Shown: positions 1 to 10,159, counted from the first letter of the stretch. The stretch: 37,671 bases of DNA from CAYVBE01 sp964448935 (GCA_964448935.1 CAYVBE010000017.1:1-37671); one strand, 5' to 3'. Notes: generated from the letters alone by a model not told the origin. Numbers and translations: made by a program.

Positions 1-1434
1 TCTAGCTGTCTCGTCAGCCGCAAGAATGACCTTGCCTCCAGGACTGACAAACAGGCCGGTGACAAACGTTCCAAGATTTCGCTGCCACAGAAGGGAACCA
101 TCTCTGAAACAGCGCAAAACACCCTCCCGGTCAACCGAGCACACAAGCTGGAGGTCCCGGGCACAATCGCAGTGCAGCACCTCGCCTCCCAGAGAAAAGG
201 ACTTCCTACTCGGGCCTTCGGGCTCGAGCAAGACGACCTCTTTTCCGGCCCACAGCCCGAAAGAGCGGCGGGGCATGGACGGCATTGCATGCAGAGGAGC
301 ATCCAGCTCCGCCTCCAAAACCTGGTTGCCACCACCGTCGTAGATCGTCGCTCTGCCGGAAACGTAGGCCACAAGAGCGTATTCGCCTCCTTCCCCCAAC
401 AACATTCGCACCCGTCCACGACCCTTGGGGGCTGGCCGGCGCCACAGAACTCTGTCCTGGCCGCCCGACGGCTCTTCCGCAGCCGAAACGTTTGCCTCGG
501 TCTGTGCCACACGCCCCGGTTCCTCAGGTGGAGGAGTGGGTTGCCTCGTCTCTTGCCCGGCAGAAGGCATGCGGTGGGCCTCCAGGGTCCGGCCGCCCCT
601 GGCCAGCACCAGCAGGCGGCCCTCATCTCCCAGCGCCCAATCCACCGGCGACCTGGCAAGCTGCTTCCGCCAGAGTGTCTGCGCATCCGCCGTGGCAAGG
701 ATCAACTCGGCGCCGGCGGTCTCTACCGCGAACCGTTGCCCGTCCGGGGTGGGCTCGACGCGCCGCACGGCCCCTCCGAACCCCATGCCGGCGACCTCGG
801 CTCCGCCCAGGTCGAATACCCGGACGCCGTCGGCGAGCGCAGGCAGCAGCAGTTTCTTCCCGGCCATGTCCAGACGGACCGGCCCGGTGCTGCCTCCCGT
901 GGACTTCTGCCAGCGGACGTTAGCCTCCCCGTCCAGCAGCGCAACGTGGCCCTCCCCGTCGGCCACCGCGATCACGGGCGGCTCTGTCTGCCCCACGCTG
1001 ACCGATTGGACGGACCACTCGATCTGGCCGACAACCGACTGGTGCGTCTGCCAATCGTGCAGGTGTATGCCGCCGCCATTGCTGACGGCCACCAGTCTGT
1101 GCAGAAAGGGCAGCAGCGCGATATCGGTGATCCGGTCGCCGAACTCGACGCGCCACCGCAGGTCGCCCTCGCGGTCAAAGGCGTAGACGATGCCATCCCC
1201 GGCCAGGCCGGCGAACAGCGAGCCGTCCTCCATGGCACGCAGCAGGCGCACGCGCTGTCCGGCCCTCAGCGTACCGGTCAGCCGGCCCTCTGCGTCCACG
1301 ATGGAGATGTTGCGGGCGCCGTCGGCGACCGCCGCACAGGGCGCCCCGGCCGCGGCGGTCGCGCACTCCAGAGGACCATCCGCCTGAAAGTCCCACTCCG
1401 GTTCCTGCTCGCCGAGCATACGTGGGGAACTCAT
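1..1434 (-). CDS. Beta-propeller (WD40/PQQ-like) repeat protein, 3' end cut by window edge
   Basis: The frame is open from an ATG at 1434 to base 1, giving 478 residues with no stop, so the C-terminus lies outside the window. The start is set by AGGAGG six bases upstream. The protein is a chain of short beta-strand repeats of the form 'VADGEGHVALLDGEANVRWQ' and 'GDGIVYAFDREGDLRWRV', typical of WD40 or quinoprotein-like propellers. A linker rich in Pro, Glu and Ala (about 289-326) separates a first propeller from a second block of repeats. No signal peptide and no catalytic motif are visible, so it is probably a cytoplasmic scaffold or sensor. It starts 20 bp after the amidohydrolase-like gene and is probably co-transcribed with it. 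The family is inferred from repeat texture, not from a specific match. Confidence 0.72.
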   Translation of the reverse strand, partial: MSSPRMLGEQEPEWDFQADGPLECATAAAGAPCAAVADGARNISIVDAEGRLTGTLRAGQRVRLLRAMEDGSLFAGLAGDGIVYAFDREGDLRWRVEFGDRITDIALLPFLHRLVAVSNGGGIHLHDWQTHQSVVGQIEWSVQSVSVGQTEPPVIAVADGEGHVALLDGEANVRWQKSTGGSTGPVRLDMAGKKLLLPALADGVRVFDLGGAEVAGMGFGGAVRRVEPTPDGQRFAVETAGAELILATADAQTLWRKQLARSPVDWALGDEGRLLVLARGGRTLEAHRMPSAGQETRQPTPPPEEPGRVAQTEANVSAAEEPSGGQDRVLWRRPAPKGRGRVRMLLGEGGEYALVAYVSGRATIYDGGGNQVLEAELDAPLHAMPSMPRRSFGLWAGKEVVLLEPEGPSRKSFSLGGEVLHCDCARDLQLVCSVDREGVLRCFRDGSLLWQRNLGTFVTGLFVSPGGKVILAADETAR

Positions 1435-1454
1435 CCGCCACCTCCTGCGTGAAC

Positions 1455-2261
1455 TCAGTCCTTCGCCGGAATGCCCAGCAGCCGCGCCGCCGTGAGGCCC
1501 ATCACGGCATCAATCTCCTCGCGGCTGACGCCGAGGCTCCGGAATATCCGCTGGTAATCGCGCTCGACGGCAACGATCTCCTCGTGGTGCACCCCGCTGC
1601 CGAAGACCACCTGCTCCCACAAGCTTCCGCTGACCTCTTCGTGCCACAGGGTTGCCTGCGCCGGGCGGAGCACCTCGGCCAGGAAGTCCGCCCCCCTGCG
1701 GCGCAGCACCTCGCCGGAAAGGTCGAAGCACACGTTCCGGTTGTGCCGCAATGTCTCCGCCGCCTCGGCGCACCAGGGGCTGCCCAGGCCGATTCCGACG
1801 ATGTTCAGTTCCGGCACGAACCGGGCCACGGTGTCCAGATAGACGGGCCGCATGTTGGCCGCCCGCATCCGGCGCGCCCGGTCGAGGGGCGTCACCGGCA
1901 GGTAGCCCGTGTGGAACAGCACCGGCATCTGCAGCGCCGCCGCCGCTTCGTACACGGGCATGAAGGAGGGATCATCGTAGGGAGCGGGAGGCGCCGAGAC
2001 GCGGATCCCCGCGAAACCGACCCGAGCCAGCCGCTCCACCGTCCGGGCATCGTCATCGCCCAGCGAGACGTGCGCAAAGGGGCTGAACAGCTCGGGGTAG
2101 GCATCGGCCAGCCGCCGCGCCTCGGCGTTGGCCGCCAGCCCGTAGCACGACTCCCCGCCGATTATGCACAACCTGTCCAGGCCCATGCTGCGGGCCGTCT
2201 CCGCGATGGCTTCCCCGTATCCGGGCTGGTCGTAGAGCGGCACGTGGAAATCAATCAGCAT
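1455..2261 (-). CDS. Amidohydrolase-2-like TIM-barrel protein with degenerate metal site
   Basis: 268 residues, within the usual size of the amidohydrolase_2 (COG2159) family of decarboxylases and hydrolases. The N-terminal strand reads IDFHVP where the family has DxHxH. The middle strand LFHTGY (His117) is kept. The usual aHxG is IGLGSP, and the usual GSDxP is GSGVHHEE, so the last Asp ligand is Gly223. Only His6 and His117 of the normal metal ligands are evident. The fold assignment is fair, but ordinary metal-dependent hydrolysis is doubtful. The start is supported by GGAGGAG four bases before the ATG. It lies between a strong terminator upstream and the propeller gene downstream, probably as a two-gene operon. 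Confidence 0.75.
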   Translation of the reverse strand: MLIDFHVPLYDQPGYGEAIAETARSMGLDRLCIIGGESCYGLAANAEARRLADAYPELFSPFAHVSLGDDDARTVERLARVGFAGIRVSAPPAPYDDPSFMPVYEAAAALQMPVLFHTGYLPVTPLDRARRMRAANMRPVYLDTVARFVPELNIVGIGLGSPWCAEAAETLRHNRNVCFDLSGEVLRRRGADFLAEVLRPAQATLWHEEVSGSLWEQVVFGSGVHHEEIVAVERDYQRIFRSLGVSREEIDAVMGLTAARLLGIPAKD

Positions 2262-2305
2262 GAAACTCCTCCGGTGATACCTGTTCTGGTCACGGGGTGT
2301 CCGTT

Positions 2306-2333
2306 ACTTTACCAGAAACGCCCGCTTTCGCAA
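2306..2333 (-). promoter_or_regulatory. Possible promoter for the amidohydrolase-like gene
   Basis: On the minus strand TTGCGA (2333-2328) is followed by a 16-bp spacer and TAAAGT (2311-2306), about 45 bp before the ATG at 2261. It follows the terminator of the preceding gene. The -35 match is moderate. Confidence 0.35.
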
Positions 2334-2368
2334 TGCAATTTCCGCAGCGAGGGCGCACTGCCAGGGGC

Positions 2369-2397
2369 AAAAAAAGAGAGCGGCCGGAGCCGCCCTC
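2369..2397 (-). terminator. Rho-independent terminator after the acidic membrane protein gene
   Basis: Read on the minus strand, GAGGGCGGC-TCCG-GCCGCTCTC forms a nine-pair stem (one G.U) with a four-base loop and is followed at once by seven T. It sits 31 bp after the stop of the membrane protein gene at 2429. Confidence 0.85.
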
Positions 2398-2428
2398 CGT
2401 TGGGTCTGGCTGTGCCTGGGGAGAAACT

Positions 2429-3814
2429 CTATTTTTCCTCTTCCTCCTCCTCTTCTGTCTCTTCTTCCTTTCCTTCGCCTTCTTCGTCTTGCTCTTCCTC
2501 TGCTTCGTCCTGGTCCTCTTCCTGCTCTTCCCGTTCGGGCTCCTCCTCGGGTTCCTCAGGCTCCTGTTCCGGCTCTTCCTGCTCGGACTCAGGCGCCGGG
2601 GCTTGCTCGTCGGCGGGCTCCTCTTCGGTCAGGCCGGGCTCGCCCATTTCTTCCTCCAGCGGAAACTCCGCCTCTTCCTCGGCTTCCTCGTAGATCTCCT
2701 CAATGTCAATGTTGTCCACCCGCTTGCGCAGCAGGAAGAACATCAACGTGTTGCCGGTGAAGAAGTAGGAGATCACGTAGGCCACCGGCAGCGCCTTCAC
2801 AACAACGGTCATGACAGCCACCAGGGAACTGACCACCAGCACCAGACCCCCGTGGCCGGAGACCGCACCGACGCGTCCGGCCGCGTTGTAGGGCAGGACG
2901 CCGGCGAACCATGCCAGGTCTATCCCCTGGTACTGAATCCAGTCCACGCTACTGACGAAGCCGAGCTGCGTGGCCTGGAAAGTGATCCACACGAAAAGTT
3001 CCACCAGCCAGTGCGCCGCAAAGGCCGCCAGCATGCCGATGGCGCCCAGCAGCACCGTGTAGCAAAGGTAGCGCCCGAACTGCCACAGCACGTAGGCGTA
3101 GGGGGTGCTCCAGGCGTCAAAGGCGTCCTTGCCGCCCACGCTGAGGGCGGGCATCATCATGCCGAAACCGAACACCCAGCCCAACCCGAACAGCAGCGCC
3201 ACCATGCCGAACAGCAGTACCAGCAGGTAAAGCGGCACCATGAGCACGCGGCCCACGAAGGGGATGGAGCAGAACAGACCGATCACCGCGCAGCCGATCA
3301 GGGGCACCACCACGAACAGGAACGGCCACAACGGCGCCAGGAAGTAGGCCGTGCGCTTGGACTTAACCATAGAGCGGGCGTCGCGGAGCGTGGGAAAGTC
3401 CTGCCGGGCGTACTCCAGCGCCGTCAGGCGGGAGATGACGCCGCCGTTGCCCGTCACGGCCACGAAGAATAACAGGTAGAAGAACAGCGAGACGACGAGG
3501 TGGCCGAGCGAGTGGCCGTAGAACGGGTTGAGCAGGGGCAGGAATCGAAGGATGATCTCCAGGCCCCGGCCCTGCCAGATGAGGTCAATCAGGGAGGCGT
3601 GCCCACCGATATGTCCCAGCGCGACCAGGCCCTCCGTCCGCGCAAGGTCGGGGACCAGCCCCCAGTCCGCGAACCTGGTATAGATGATCGAGGCCGCCAC
3701 CATGGCCAGCAGAACGTAGATCAGGGTGAGGAACCCCACCCATATCTTGTTGCCCTTCAGCGCCAGATGGTAAGCCGACAGCAGGTCTCGCCAGTCGCCC
3801 TTCCGCTCACTCAT
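2429..3814 (-). CDS. Polytopic membrane protein with very acidic C-terminal tail
   Basis: 461 residues. I do not recognise the family. Residues 25-45, 104-121, 158-183, 190-220, 250-275 and 325-350 are hydrophobic and look like five to seven membrane spans, with GLGWVFGFGMMMPALSVGG as one distinctive segment. From about residue 371 to the end, 53 of 91 residues are Glu or Asp, with some Pro and Gln, ending in a run of Glu. The tail follows LLRKRVDN, so it should face the cytoplasm by the positive-inside rule. The start has GGGGAG shortly upstream and a promoter about 60 bp upstream. A terminator follows, so it looks monocistronic. Possible roles such as cation buffering or docking of basic partners are speculation. 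Confidence 0.8.
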   Translation of the reverse strand: MSERKGDWRDLLSAYHLALKGNKIWVGFLTLIYVLLAMVAASIIYTRFADWGLVPDLARTEGLVALGHIGGHASLIDLIWQGRGLEIILRFLPLLNPFYGHSLGHLVVSLFFYLLFFVAVTGNGGVISRLTALEYARQDFPTLRDARSMVKSKRTAYFLAPLWPFLFVVVPLIGCAVIGLFCSIPFVGRVLMVPLYLLVLLFGMVALLFGLGWVFGFGMMMPALSVGGKDAFDAWSTPYAYVLWQFGRYLCYTVLLGAIGMLAAFAAHWLVELFVWITFQATQLGFVSSVDWIQYQGIDLAWFAGVLPYNAAGRVGAVSGHGGLVLVVSSLVAVMTVVVKALPVAYVISYFFTGNTLMFFLLRKRVDNIDIEEIYEEAEEEAEFPLEEEMGEPGLTEEEPADEQAPAPESEQEEPEQEPEEPEEEPEREEQEEDQDEAEEEQDEEGEGKEEETEEEEEEEK

Positions 3815-3874
3815 GGTCTCTCCCCAAACCTCGTTTCGGCAACGCCGGTTGTCTCAAGGAGTCTTGATGCTGTC

Positions 3875-3903
3875 AAGTTATATCCACTTCGCCGGTTTGT
3901 CAA
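3875..3903 (-). promoter_or_regulatory. Sigma70-like promoter of the acidic membrane protein gene
   Basis: On the minus strand a perfect TTGACA (3903-3898) is followed by 17 bp and TAACTT (3880-3875); TATAAC overlaps two bases earlier. The gene's ATG is at 3814. A second TGTCAA lies at 3871-3876. Confidence 0.55.
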
Positions 3904-3918
3904 CCGCCGGAAGCGCTT

Positions 3919-4125
3919 TCAGGAACCGTCCTCTTCGGCCGCCCTCCTGCCCGGACCATCGGGCAGGGGCTCGGATATGCGGTGCTCCCCGTCGAACCAT
4001 TTGCCCAGGTCAATCAGCTTGCACCGCCGGGAGCAGAACGGGAAATGCGGCGCGTCCTCGGGGGCGGAGCGCACGACCCGCTTTCCGCAGTGGGGACAGT
4101 CCACCCGAAGCACCTCTGCGCACAT
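3919..4125 (-). CDS. yacG: DNA gyrase inhibitor YacG-type zinc ribbon protein
   Basis: 68 residues from the ATG at 4125, which has GGGGAG about five bases upstream. A longer frame upstream exists but is not conserved in character. The protein reads CPHCGK near residue 10, then FPFCSRRCKLIDLGKW, the diagnostic four-cysteine zinc ribbon and LGKW motif of YacG (COG3024), which in E. coli binds gyrase and blocks DNA binding. The C-terminal tail is polar, as in the family. It lies 37 bp after the FmdB-type gene, so it is probably the last gene of the grpE side of the chaperone cluster. Confidence 0.9.
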   Translation of the reverse strand: MCAEVLRVDCPHCGKRVVRSAPEDAPHFPFCSRRCKLIDLGKWFDGEHRISEPLPDGPGRRAAEEDGS

Positions 4126-4162
4126 AAATCTCCCCCCTCTCCCGCGTTCTGGTCGCGGCAGC

Positions 4163-4426
4163 TCAGTCGGACGCCTTCTCGGACGTTTCCGAAGAGGACC
4201 CGGAGTCCGAGGAGGCCTTCTCGGAAGTCGGTTTGGAAGAACTGCCGCGGTAGTCGGTCGTGTAGAAGCCCTGGCCCTTGAAGATAACGCCCACCCCGGC
4301 ACCGATCAGCCTTTCCAGGCCGTTCTTCCCGCACTCGGGGCATATGCTGAGGGGTTCGGCCGTTATGCTCTGGAGTTCCTCAAACCTGTGACCACAGTGC
4401 TTGCACTTGTATTCGTAGGTAGGCAT
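4163..4426 (-). CDS. FmdB-family zinc ribbon protein
   Basis: 87 residues starting at MPTYEYKC, the normal beginning of the FmdB_reg family (COG2331). A GTG 45 bp upstream in frame would add a non-conserved extension and was not used. Two CxxC knuckles, CKHCG and CPECGK, bind zinc, followed by the usual GVIFKGQGFYTTDYRG stretch. The last 25 residues are Ser/Glu/Lys-rich and probably disordered. The family was named after a regulator of formamidase genes, but its molecular role is not settled. It sits between grpE and yacG on the same strand, 83 bp after grpE. Confidence 0.9.
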   Translation of the reverse strand: MPTYEYKCKHCGHRFEELQSITAEPLSICPECGKNGLERLIGAGVGVIFKGQGFYTTDYRGSSSKPTSEKASSDSGSSSETSEKASD

Positions 4427-4509
4427 TTCGGACTTTCGGGGGATGGAGAAAGGGATGTCAGAGGCCCGCACCTTATGAACGCCTTCGTAGGAGCTTACAC
4501 CAGAATGTT

Positions 4510-5115
4510 TTAGGATTCAACGTCCGCCGCGTCCGGCTCGTCCGCCTCTTCGGCCGGCCCTGCCACGATGACCTGGCTGGGCCGCAGCACCTGGTCGCCC
4601 ACCGCGAACCCTTTTTTCAACTCCCGCATCACGGTGTTGACGGGGAATTCGTCCGTGGGGGCCTGCATCACCGCCTCGTGGTAGTGGGGATCGAACGGCT
4701 GGCCGACGGCCTCGATCGGGTGGATGTCCAGCTTCTCCAGAGCGCCGTAGAATTCCTTCTCCACGAGACGCAGTCCGGCGGCGATGGTTTCGCCGCCCTC
4801 GGTCTGCTCGGCCGCCTCCAGGGCGCGGCTCAGACTGTCGGCCACGGGCAGTATGGCCTCTCCCAGCGTGCGGAGGGCGTCGTGCCTGGCGGTCTCGCGG
4901 AACCGGTCAATGCGTTTCTGCAAGTTCTGGTAATCCGCCACGGCGCGCTGGAGGCGCTTCAGGTACTCGTCCCGCTCGCGCGCCAGGGTTTTCAACTCCT
5001 CGTATTCCGCGTAGGACAGCACCAGCCGCTCCCCCGTCTCTTCCCGCTGCGGGTCAGCCGCCGGGTCTTCCACGGTCGGGTCCTGCCCGGCCTCGGGTTT
5101 CTGAGCTTCAGCCAT
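4510..5115 (-). CDS. grpE: Nucleotide exchange factor GrpE
   Basis: 201 residues from the ATG at 5115. A GTG three codons earlier lies too close to the GGGAGAGG ribosome site, so the ATG was chosen. The acidic N-terminal 30 residues are followed by a long coiled coil (ARERDEYLKRLQRAVADYQN, with NLQKR) and the C-terminal beta-domain with the family signature FDPHYHEAV and the ending of type VGDQVLRPSQVIV. GrpE releases ADP from DnaK. No dnaK is present in this window, so the partner must be encoded elsewhere. It follows dnaJ by 30 bp and is almost certainly co-transcribed with it. Confidence 0.96.
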   Translation of the reverse strand: MAEAQKPEAGQDPTVEDPAADPQREETGERLVLSYAEYEELKTLARERDEYLKRLQRAVADYQNLQKRIDRFRETARHDALRTLGEAILPVADSLSRALEAAEQTEGGETIAAGLRLVEKEFYGALEKLDIHPIEAVGQPFDPHYHEAVMQAPTDEFPVNTVMRELKKGFAVGDQVLRPSQVIVAGPAEEADEPDAADVES

Positions 5116-5145
5116 CGTCCACACCTCTCCCTCTCAACCGTCCGG

Positions 5146-6285
5146 TCAGTCCCGGCCGGCGTCGGTTTTCTCTTTGCCGTATATGTAGTCTTTGACTTTC
5201 TCCAGGAAACTCCTCCGGCGCTCGCTGACGTTGACCTTCTCTATCTCCGCCAGTTCCCGCAGCAGCTCCTCCTGGCGGTCGGTCAGGTCCTGCGGCGTTT
5301 CCACGAAGACCTGCACGACCAGGTCGCCCCGGCCGCCCGTGCGCACGTCCGGCAGGCCCAGTCCTCGCAGCCGCAGCAACTCACCGTTCTGCGTGCCCCG
5401 GGGTATCTTCAGGTCGTAGGGCTCCCCGTTCAAGGTCGGCACCTCCACCTGCCCGCCCAGAACGGCCGTGGGGTAGCTCAACGGCACCTCGCAGAACAGG
5501 TTGGGCCCGTCTCGCTCGAACACGGGATGTTCACGCACGCGGACATCGCAGTAGAGGTCGCCCCGCACGCCGCCGGGGGCTGCCTCGCCCTCGCCGCGAA
5601 GCTGCAGGCGGGCGCCGGTCTCCACGCCGGCCGGTATCTGGACGGTGATCTCGGCGTCCTCCTGCACCTGACCGGTGCCGTCGCACTGCTGGCAGGGCTC
5701 AACAATCCGTTTGCCGCTTCCCCCACACCGGGGGCAGGTGCGACGCACGGCGAAGAACCCCTGCCTGCTCTCCACCTGGCCGTGTCCGCGACAGGTGCTG
5801 CAGGTGCGCACCCCGTCCGGCGCGGCACCTCGGCCGTCGCACTCCGGGCAGGGCTCCGAGCGCCGCAGCGAGATTGTCCGCTCGGTTCCGGTCAGGGCTT
5901 CCTCCAGGTCTATCTCCACGGCCACCCGCAGGCTTCTGCCCTTCCGCCTGCCCCGCCGGGTGCGGCCCCCGAAGAAGTCCTCGAACATGCCGCCGCCGAA
6001 GATGTCGCTGAAGGCGCTAAATACCTCGTCGAAGCTGCCAAAATCGTGGACGCCGGCACCTTTCAGCCCCGCCTCGCCGTAGCGGTCGTAGCGCTCCCTT
6101 TTCTCGGGGTCGCTGAGGACCTCGTACGCTCGGGCGGCCTTCTTGAACTTCTCCGCCGCCTCGGGATCGTCGGGGTTTCGATCGGGGTGGTACTCGAGGG
6201 CGAGCTTGCGGTATGCCTTCTTGACCTCCGCCGTAGAGGCATCCTGGCCGACGCCCAGTATTTGGTAGTAGTCGCGGTCTGCCAT
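5146..6285 (-). CDS. dnaJ: Chaperone DnaJ (type I Hsp40)
   Basis: 379 residues from ATG 6285, where the typical MADRDYY begins. A TTG two codons upstream has better spacing to GGAGG and cannot be excluded. The order is complete: J domain (1-70) with HPD at 33-35, Gly/Phe-rich linker (about 74-107, including IFGGGMFEDFFGG), four CxxCxGxG zinc motifs between about 146 and 207 (CPECDGRG, CSTCRGHG, CPRCGGSG, CQQCDGTG), and the C-terminal substrate-binding beta domains. It delivers unfolded proteins to DnaK and stimulates its ATPase. It lies downstream of groEL(2) after a terminator-like hairpin, upstream of grpE. Confidence 0.97.
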   Translation of the reverse strand: MADRDYYQILGVGQDASTAEVKKAYRKLALEYHPDRNPDDPEAAEKFKKAARAYEVLSDPEKRERYDRYGEAGLKGAGVHDFGSFDEVFSAFSDIFGGGMFEDFFGGRTRRGRRKGRSLRVAVEIDLEEALTGTERTISLRRSEPCPECDGRGAAPDGVRTCSTCRGHGQVESRQGFFAVRRTCPRCGGSGKRIVEPCQQCDGTGQVQEDAEITVQIPAGVETGARLQLRGEGEAAPGGVRGDLYCDVRVREHPVFERDGPNLFCEVPLSYPTAVLGGQVEVPTLNGEPYDLKIPRGTQNGELLRLRGLGLPDVRTGGRGDLVVQVFVETPQDLTDRQEELLRELAEIEKVNVSERRRSFLEKVKDYIYGKEKTDAGRD

Positions 6286-6338
6286 GTGCAAACCGACCCT
6301 TTCCTCCGCCCATGAGGGGGAAGCAGTTCACGCTCTCC

Positions 6339-6373
6339 AAAACCGAGGGCTGCCCTGTGTGGCGGCAGCCCTC
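6339..6373 (-). terminator. Terminator-like hairpin after groEL(2)
   Basis: On the minus strand GAGGGCTGCC (6373-6364) and GGCAGCCCTC (6354-6345) form a perfect ten-pair stem with a nine-base loop, followed by GG and TTTT. It should end, or attenuate, the chaperonin transcript before dnaJ. Confidence 0.7.
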
Positions 6374-6431
6374 TGTTCTCGATTAGCCAAAGGGAGGCAC
6401 TCTGTCGGCACGTCCCGGCCGGGTTGCGGCC

Positions 6432-8054
6432 TCAGCGCACGGCGCCTTCGGGCGCCCGCTGGTCTTCGTCGTCCTCCCCGATTTCGGTGACCATGGTCTC
6501 CGTCGTGAGCATCAGCGAGCCGATGCTCGCGGCGTTCTCCAGGGCCGTGCGCGTGACTTTCACCGGGTCAATGATGCCGGTTGCCATCATGTCCACGTAC
6601 TCGCCGGTGTTGGCATCAAGGCCGATGCCGTCGTCCCTCTCCAGCACTTCGGCCACCACCACGGCGCCGTTCAGGCCCGTGTTGGCAGCAATGGTGGAAA
6701 GGGGCGCCTCGAGGGCCTTCGCCACGATGTCGGCGCCGATCTTCTCGTCGCCGCGCAGCCGGTCCCGCTTCTTGTCAATCACGCCCTTGCAGCGCACCAG
6801 GGTGCAGCCACCGCCGGGAATAATGCCCTCTTCGACGGCCGCCCGGGTGGCGTGCAGGGCGTCCTCGACACGGGCCTTCTTCTCGGTCATTTCCGCCTCG
6901 GTGGCGGCACCGACTTTGACGACCGCGACGCCTCCGGACAGCTTGGCCAGCCGCTCCTGGAGCTTTTCGCGGTCGTAGTCGCTGGTGCTCTCGTCTATCT
7001 GATGGCGGATCTGCTGGATGCGCGCCTTCACGTCCGACGCCTCGCCGGCGCCTTCAATGATGGTGCAGGCGTCCTGGGTGATGACGATGCGTCCGGCCTG
7101 CCCCAGGTCGCTGAGCTCGACGCCCTCCAGGTCCAGGCCCAGGTCCTCGCTGATGAAACGCCCGCCGGTCAGCACCGCCAGGTCGCCCAGCATGGCCTTC
7201 CTGCGGTCGCCGAACCCGGGCGCCTTGACCGCGCAGCACGGCAGCACGCCGCGCAGCTTGTTGACCACCAGCACCGCCAGGGCCTCGCCCTCGACGTCTT
7301 CCGCGATGACCAGCAGCGGCTTGCCCGCCTGCGCCACCTTCTCCAGCACGGGCAACAGGTCGCGCGCGTTGCCGATCTTGCCCTGGTGGATCAGGATGTA
7401 GGCTTCCTCCAGTTCGCACTCCATGTCCTCCGGATTGGTCACGAAGTACGGCGAGAGGTAGCCCTTGTCTATCTGCATTCCCTCGACGAGGTCGAGTTGC
7501 GTTTCGAGGGCGTTGCCCTCTTCCACGGTAATCACGCCGTCATTGCCGACCTTCTCCACGGCGTCGGCCAGCAGGGCACCGATCTGGGCGTCGTTGTTGG
7601 CACTGATGGCACCGACGTGCGCGATGTCGTCCTTGCTTTCGATCGGATGGGCCCGGCTCTCCAGTTCCTTCACCACGGCCTCCACGGCGCCCTGTATGCC
7701 GCGCTTGACGGCCATGGGGTTGGCGCCGGAGGCCACTGCGCGCAGGCCCTCGCGGTAGATCAGTTCGGCCAGCACTGTGGCGGTGGTGGTGCCGTCGCCG
7801 GCGTCATCGCTGGTCTTGGATGCCACCTCGTTGACCATCTTGGCGCCCATGTTCTCGAACTTGTCCTCCAGCTCGATCTCCTTGGCCACGGTCACGCCGT
7901 CCTTGGTCACCTTGGGACCGCCGTAGCTCTTCTGCAGCACCACGGTGTGCCCGGTGGGACCCATGGTAACGCGGACGGCATCGGCCAGCTTCTGGACGCC
8001 TTTGAGTATCTTGGCGCGCGCGTCGTCGCCATACATCAGTTGTTTTGCAGCCAT
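6432..8054 (-). CDS. groEL: Chaperonin GroEL, second copy (no GGM tail)
   Basis: 540 residues. It carries the ATP site DGTTTATVL, the apical GYLSPYFVTNPE, and ARVEDALHATRAAVEEG with the ATPase Asp. It forms the double-ring folding chamber capped by GroES. The C-terminus ends in acidic and polar residues (EIGEDDEDQRAPEG) and lacks the Gly-Gly-Met repeats that normally line the cavity floor, unlike the copy at 8465-10159. Start: AAGGAG nine bases before the ATG. It follows groES by 61 bp. Both copies share an unusual Cys-Cys in VLxCCAVKAPG, which suggests they arose by duplication within the lineage. Confidence 0.97.
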   Translation of the reverse strand: MAAKQLMYGDDARAKILKGVQKLADAVRVTMGPTGHTVVLQKSYGGPKVTKDGVTVAKEIELEDKFENMGAKMVNEVASKTSDDAGDGTTTATVLAELIYREGLRAVASGANPMAVKRGIQGAVEAVVKELESRAHPIESKDDIAHVGAISANNDAQIGALLADAVEKVGNDGVITVEEGNALETQLDLVEGMQIDKGYLSPYFVTNPEDMECELEEAYILIHQGKIGNARDLLPVLEKVAQAGKPLLVIAEDVEGEALAVLVVNKLRGVLPCCAVKAPGFGDRRKAMLGDLAVLTGGRFISEDLGLDLEGVELSDLGQAGRIVITQDACTIIEGAGEASDVKARIQQIRHQIDESTSDYDREKLQERLAKLSGGVAVVKVGAATEAEMTEKKARVEDALHATRAAVEEGIIPGGGCTLVRCKGVIDKKRDRLRGDEKIGADIVAKALEAPLSTIAANTGLNGAVVVAEVLERDDGIGLDANTGEYVDMMATGIIDPVKVTRTALENAASIGSLMLTTETMVTEIGEDDEDQRAPEGAVR

Positions 8055-8115
8055 GTGTTGTCTCTCCTTTTAGTCGGTTGCCTGGCGGAGCGGTCCGCAG
8101 CCGCACGGGCCGTCC

Positions 8116-8409
8116 TCAGTCCTCGATGACGGCCAGCAGGTCGCTTTCCCGCATGACGAGCAGCTCCTTGCCGTCCACTTCGACTTCCGTGCCGCTGTAT
8201 TTGGCGAACAGCACCTGATCGCCCTTTTTGACGTTCAGGGACGCGCGTTCCCCCTCATCGGTGAGCTTACCGGGACCCAGCGCGACCACTTTGCCACGCT
8301 GCGGTTTTTCTTTGGCGGTCTCCGGCAGGAAGATGCCGCCCGCCGTCTGCTCGCTCTCCTCCATGACTTCGATCACAACACGGTCGTCCAGCGGTTTGAC
8401 TTTGGCCAT
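8116..8409 (-). CDS. groES: Co-chaperonin GroES
   Basis: 97 residues, the normal length. It begins KVKPLDDRVV and includes the mobile loop TAGGIFLPETAKEKPQ, the roof segment and the C-terminal strand ESDLLAVIED. It caps GroEL during folding. It lies between the two groEL genes (55 bp after the first, 61 bp before the second), so one GroES probably serves both chaperonins. GGAGG precedes the ATG by about ten bases. Confidence 0.98.
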   Translation of the reverse strand: MAKVKPLDDRVVIEVMEESEQTAGGIFLPETAKEKPQRGKVVALGPGKLTDEGERASLNVKKGDQVLFAKYSGTEVEVDGKELLVMRESDLLAVIED

Positions 8410-8464
8410 CTGTGCGCAACCTCCGGATGCAAATCGAGTGTATTTCAGTTCAATCGGGGATGGG

Positions 8465-10159
<1,695 letters not shown>

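Noticed and set aside
172..1452. 426-codon open frame on the plus strand
   Set aside because: It lies opposite a minus-strand frame that has propeller repeats and a good ribosome site. Its own product is His/Pro/Arg/Gln-rich without any motif, as expected of an antisense frame in GC-rich DNA.
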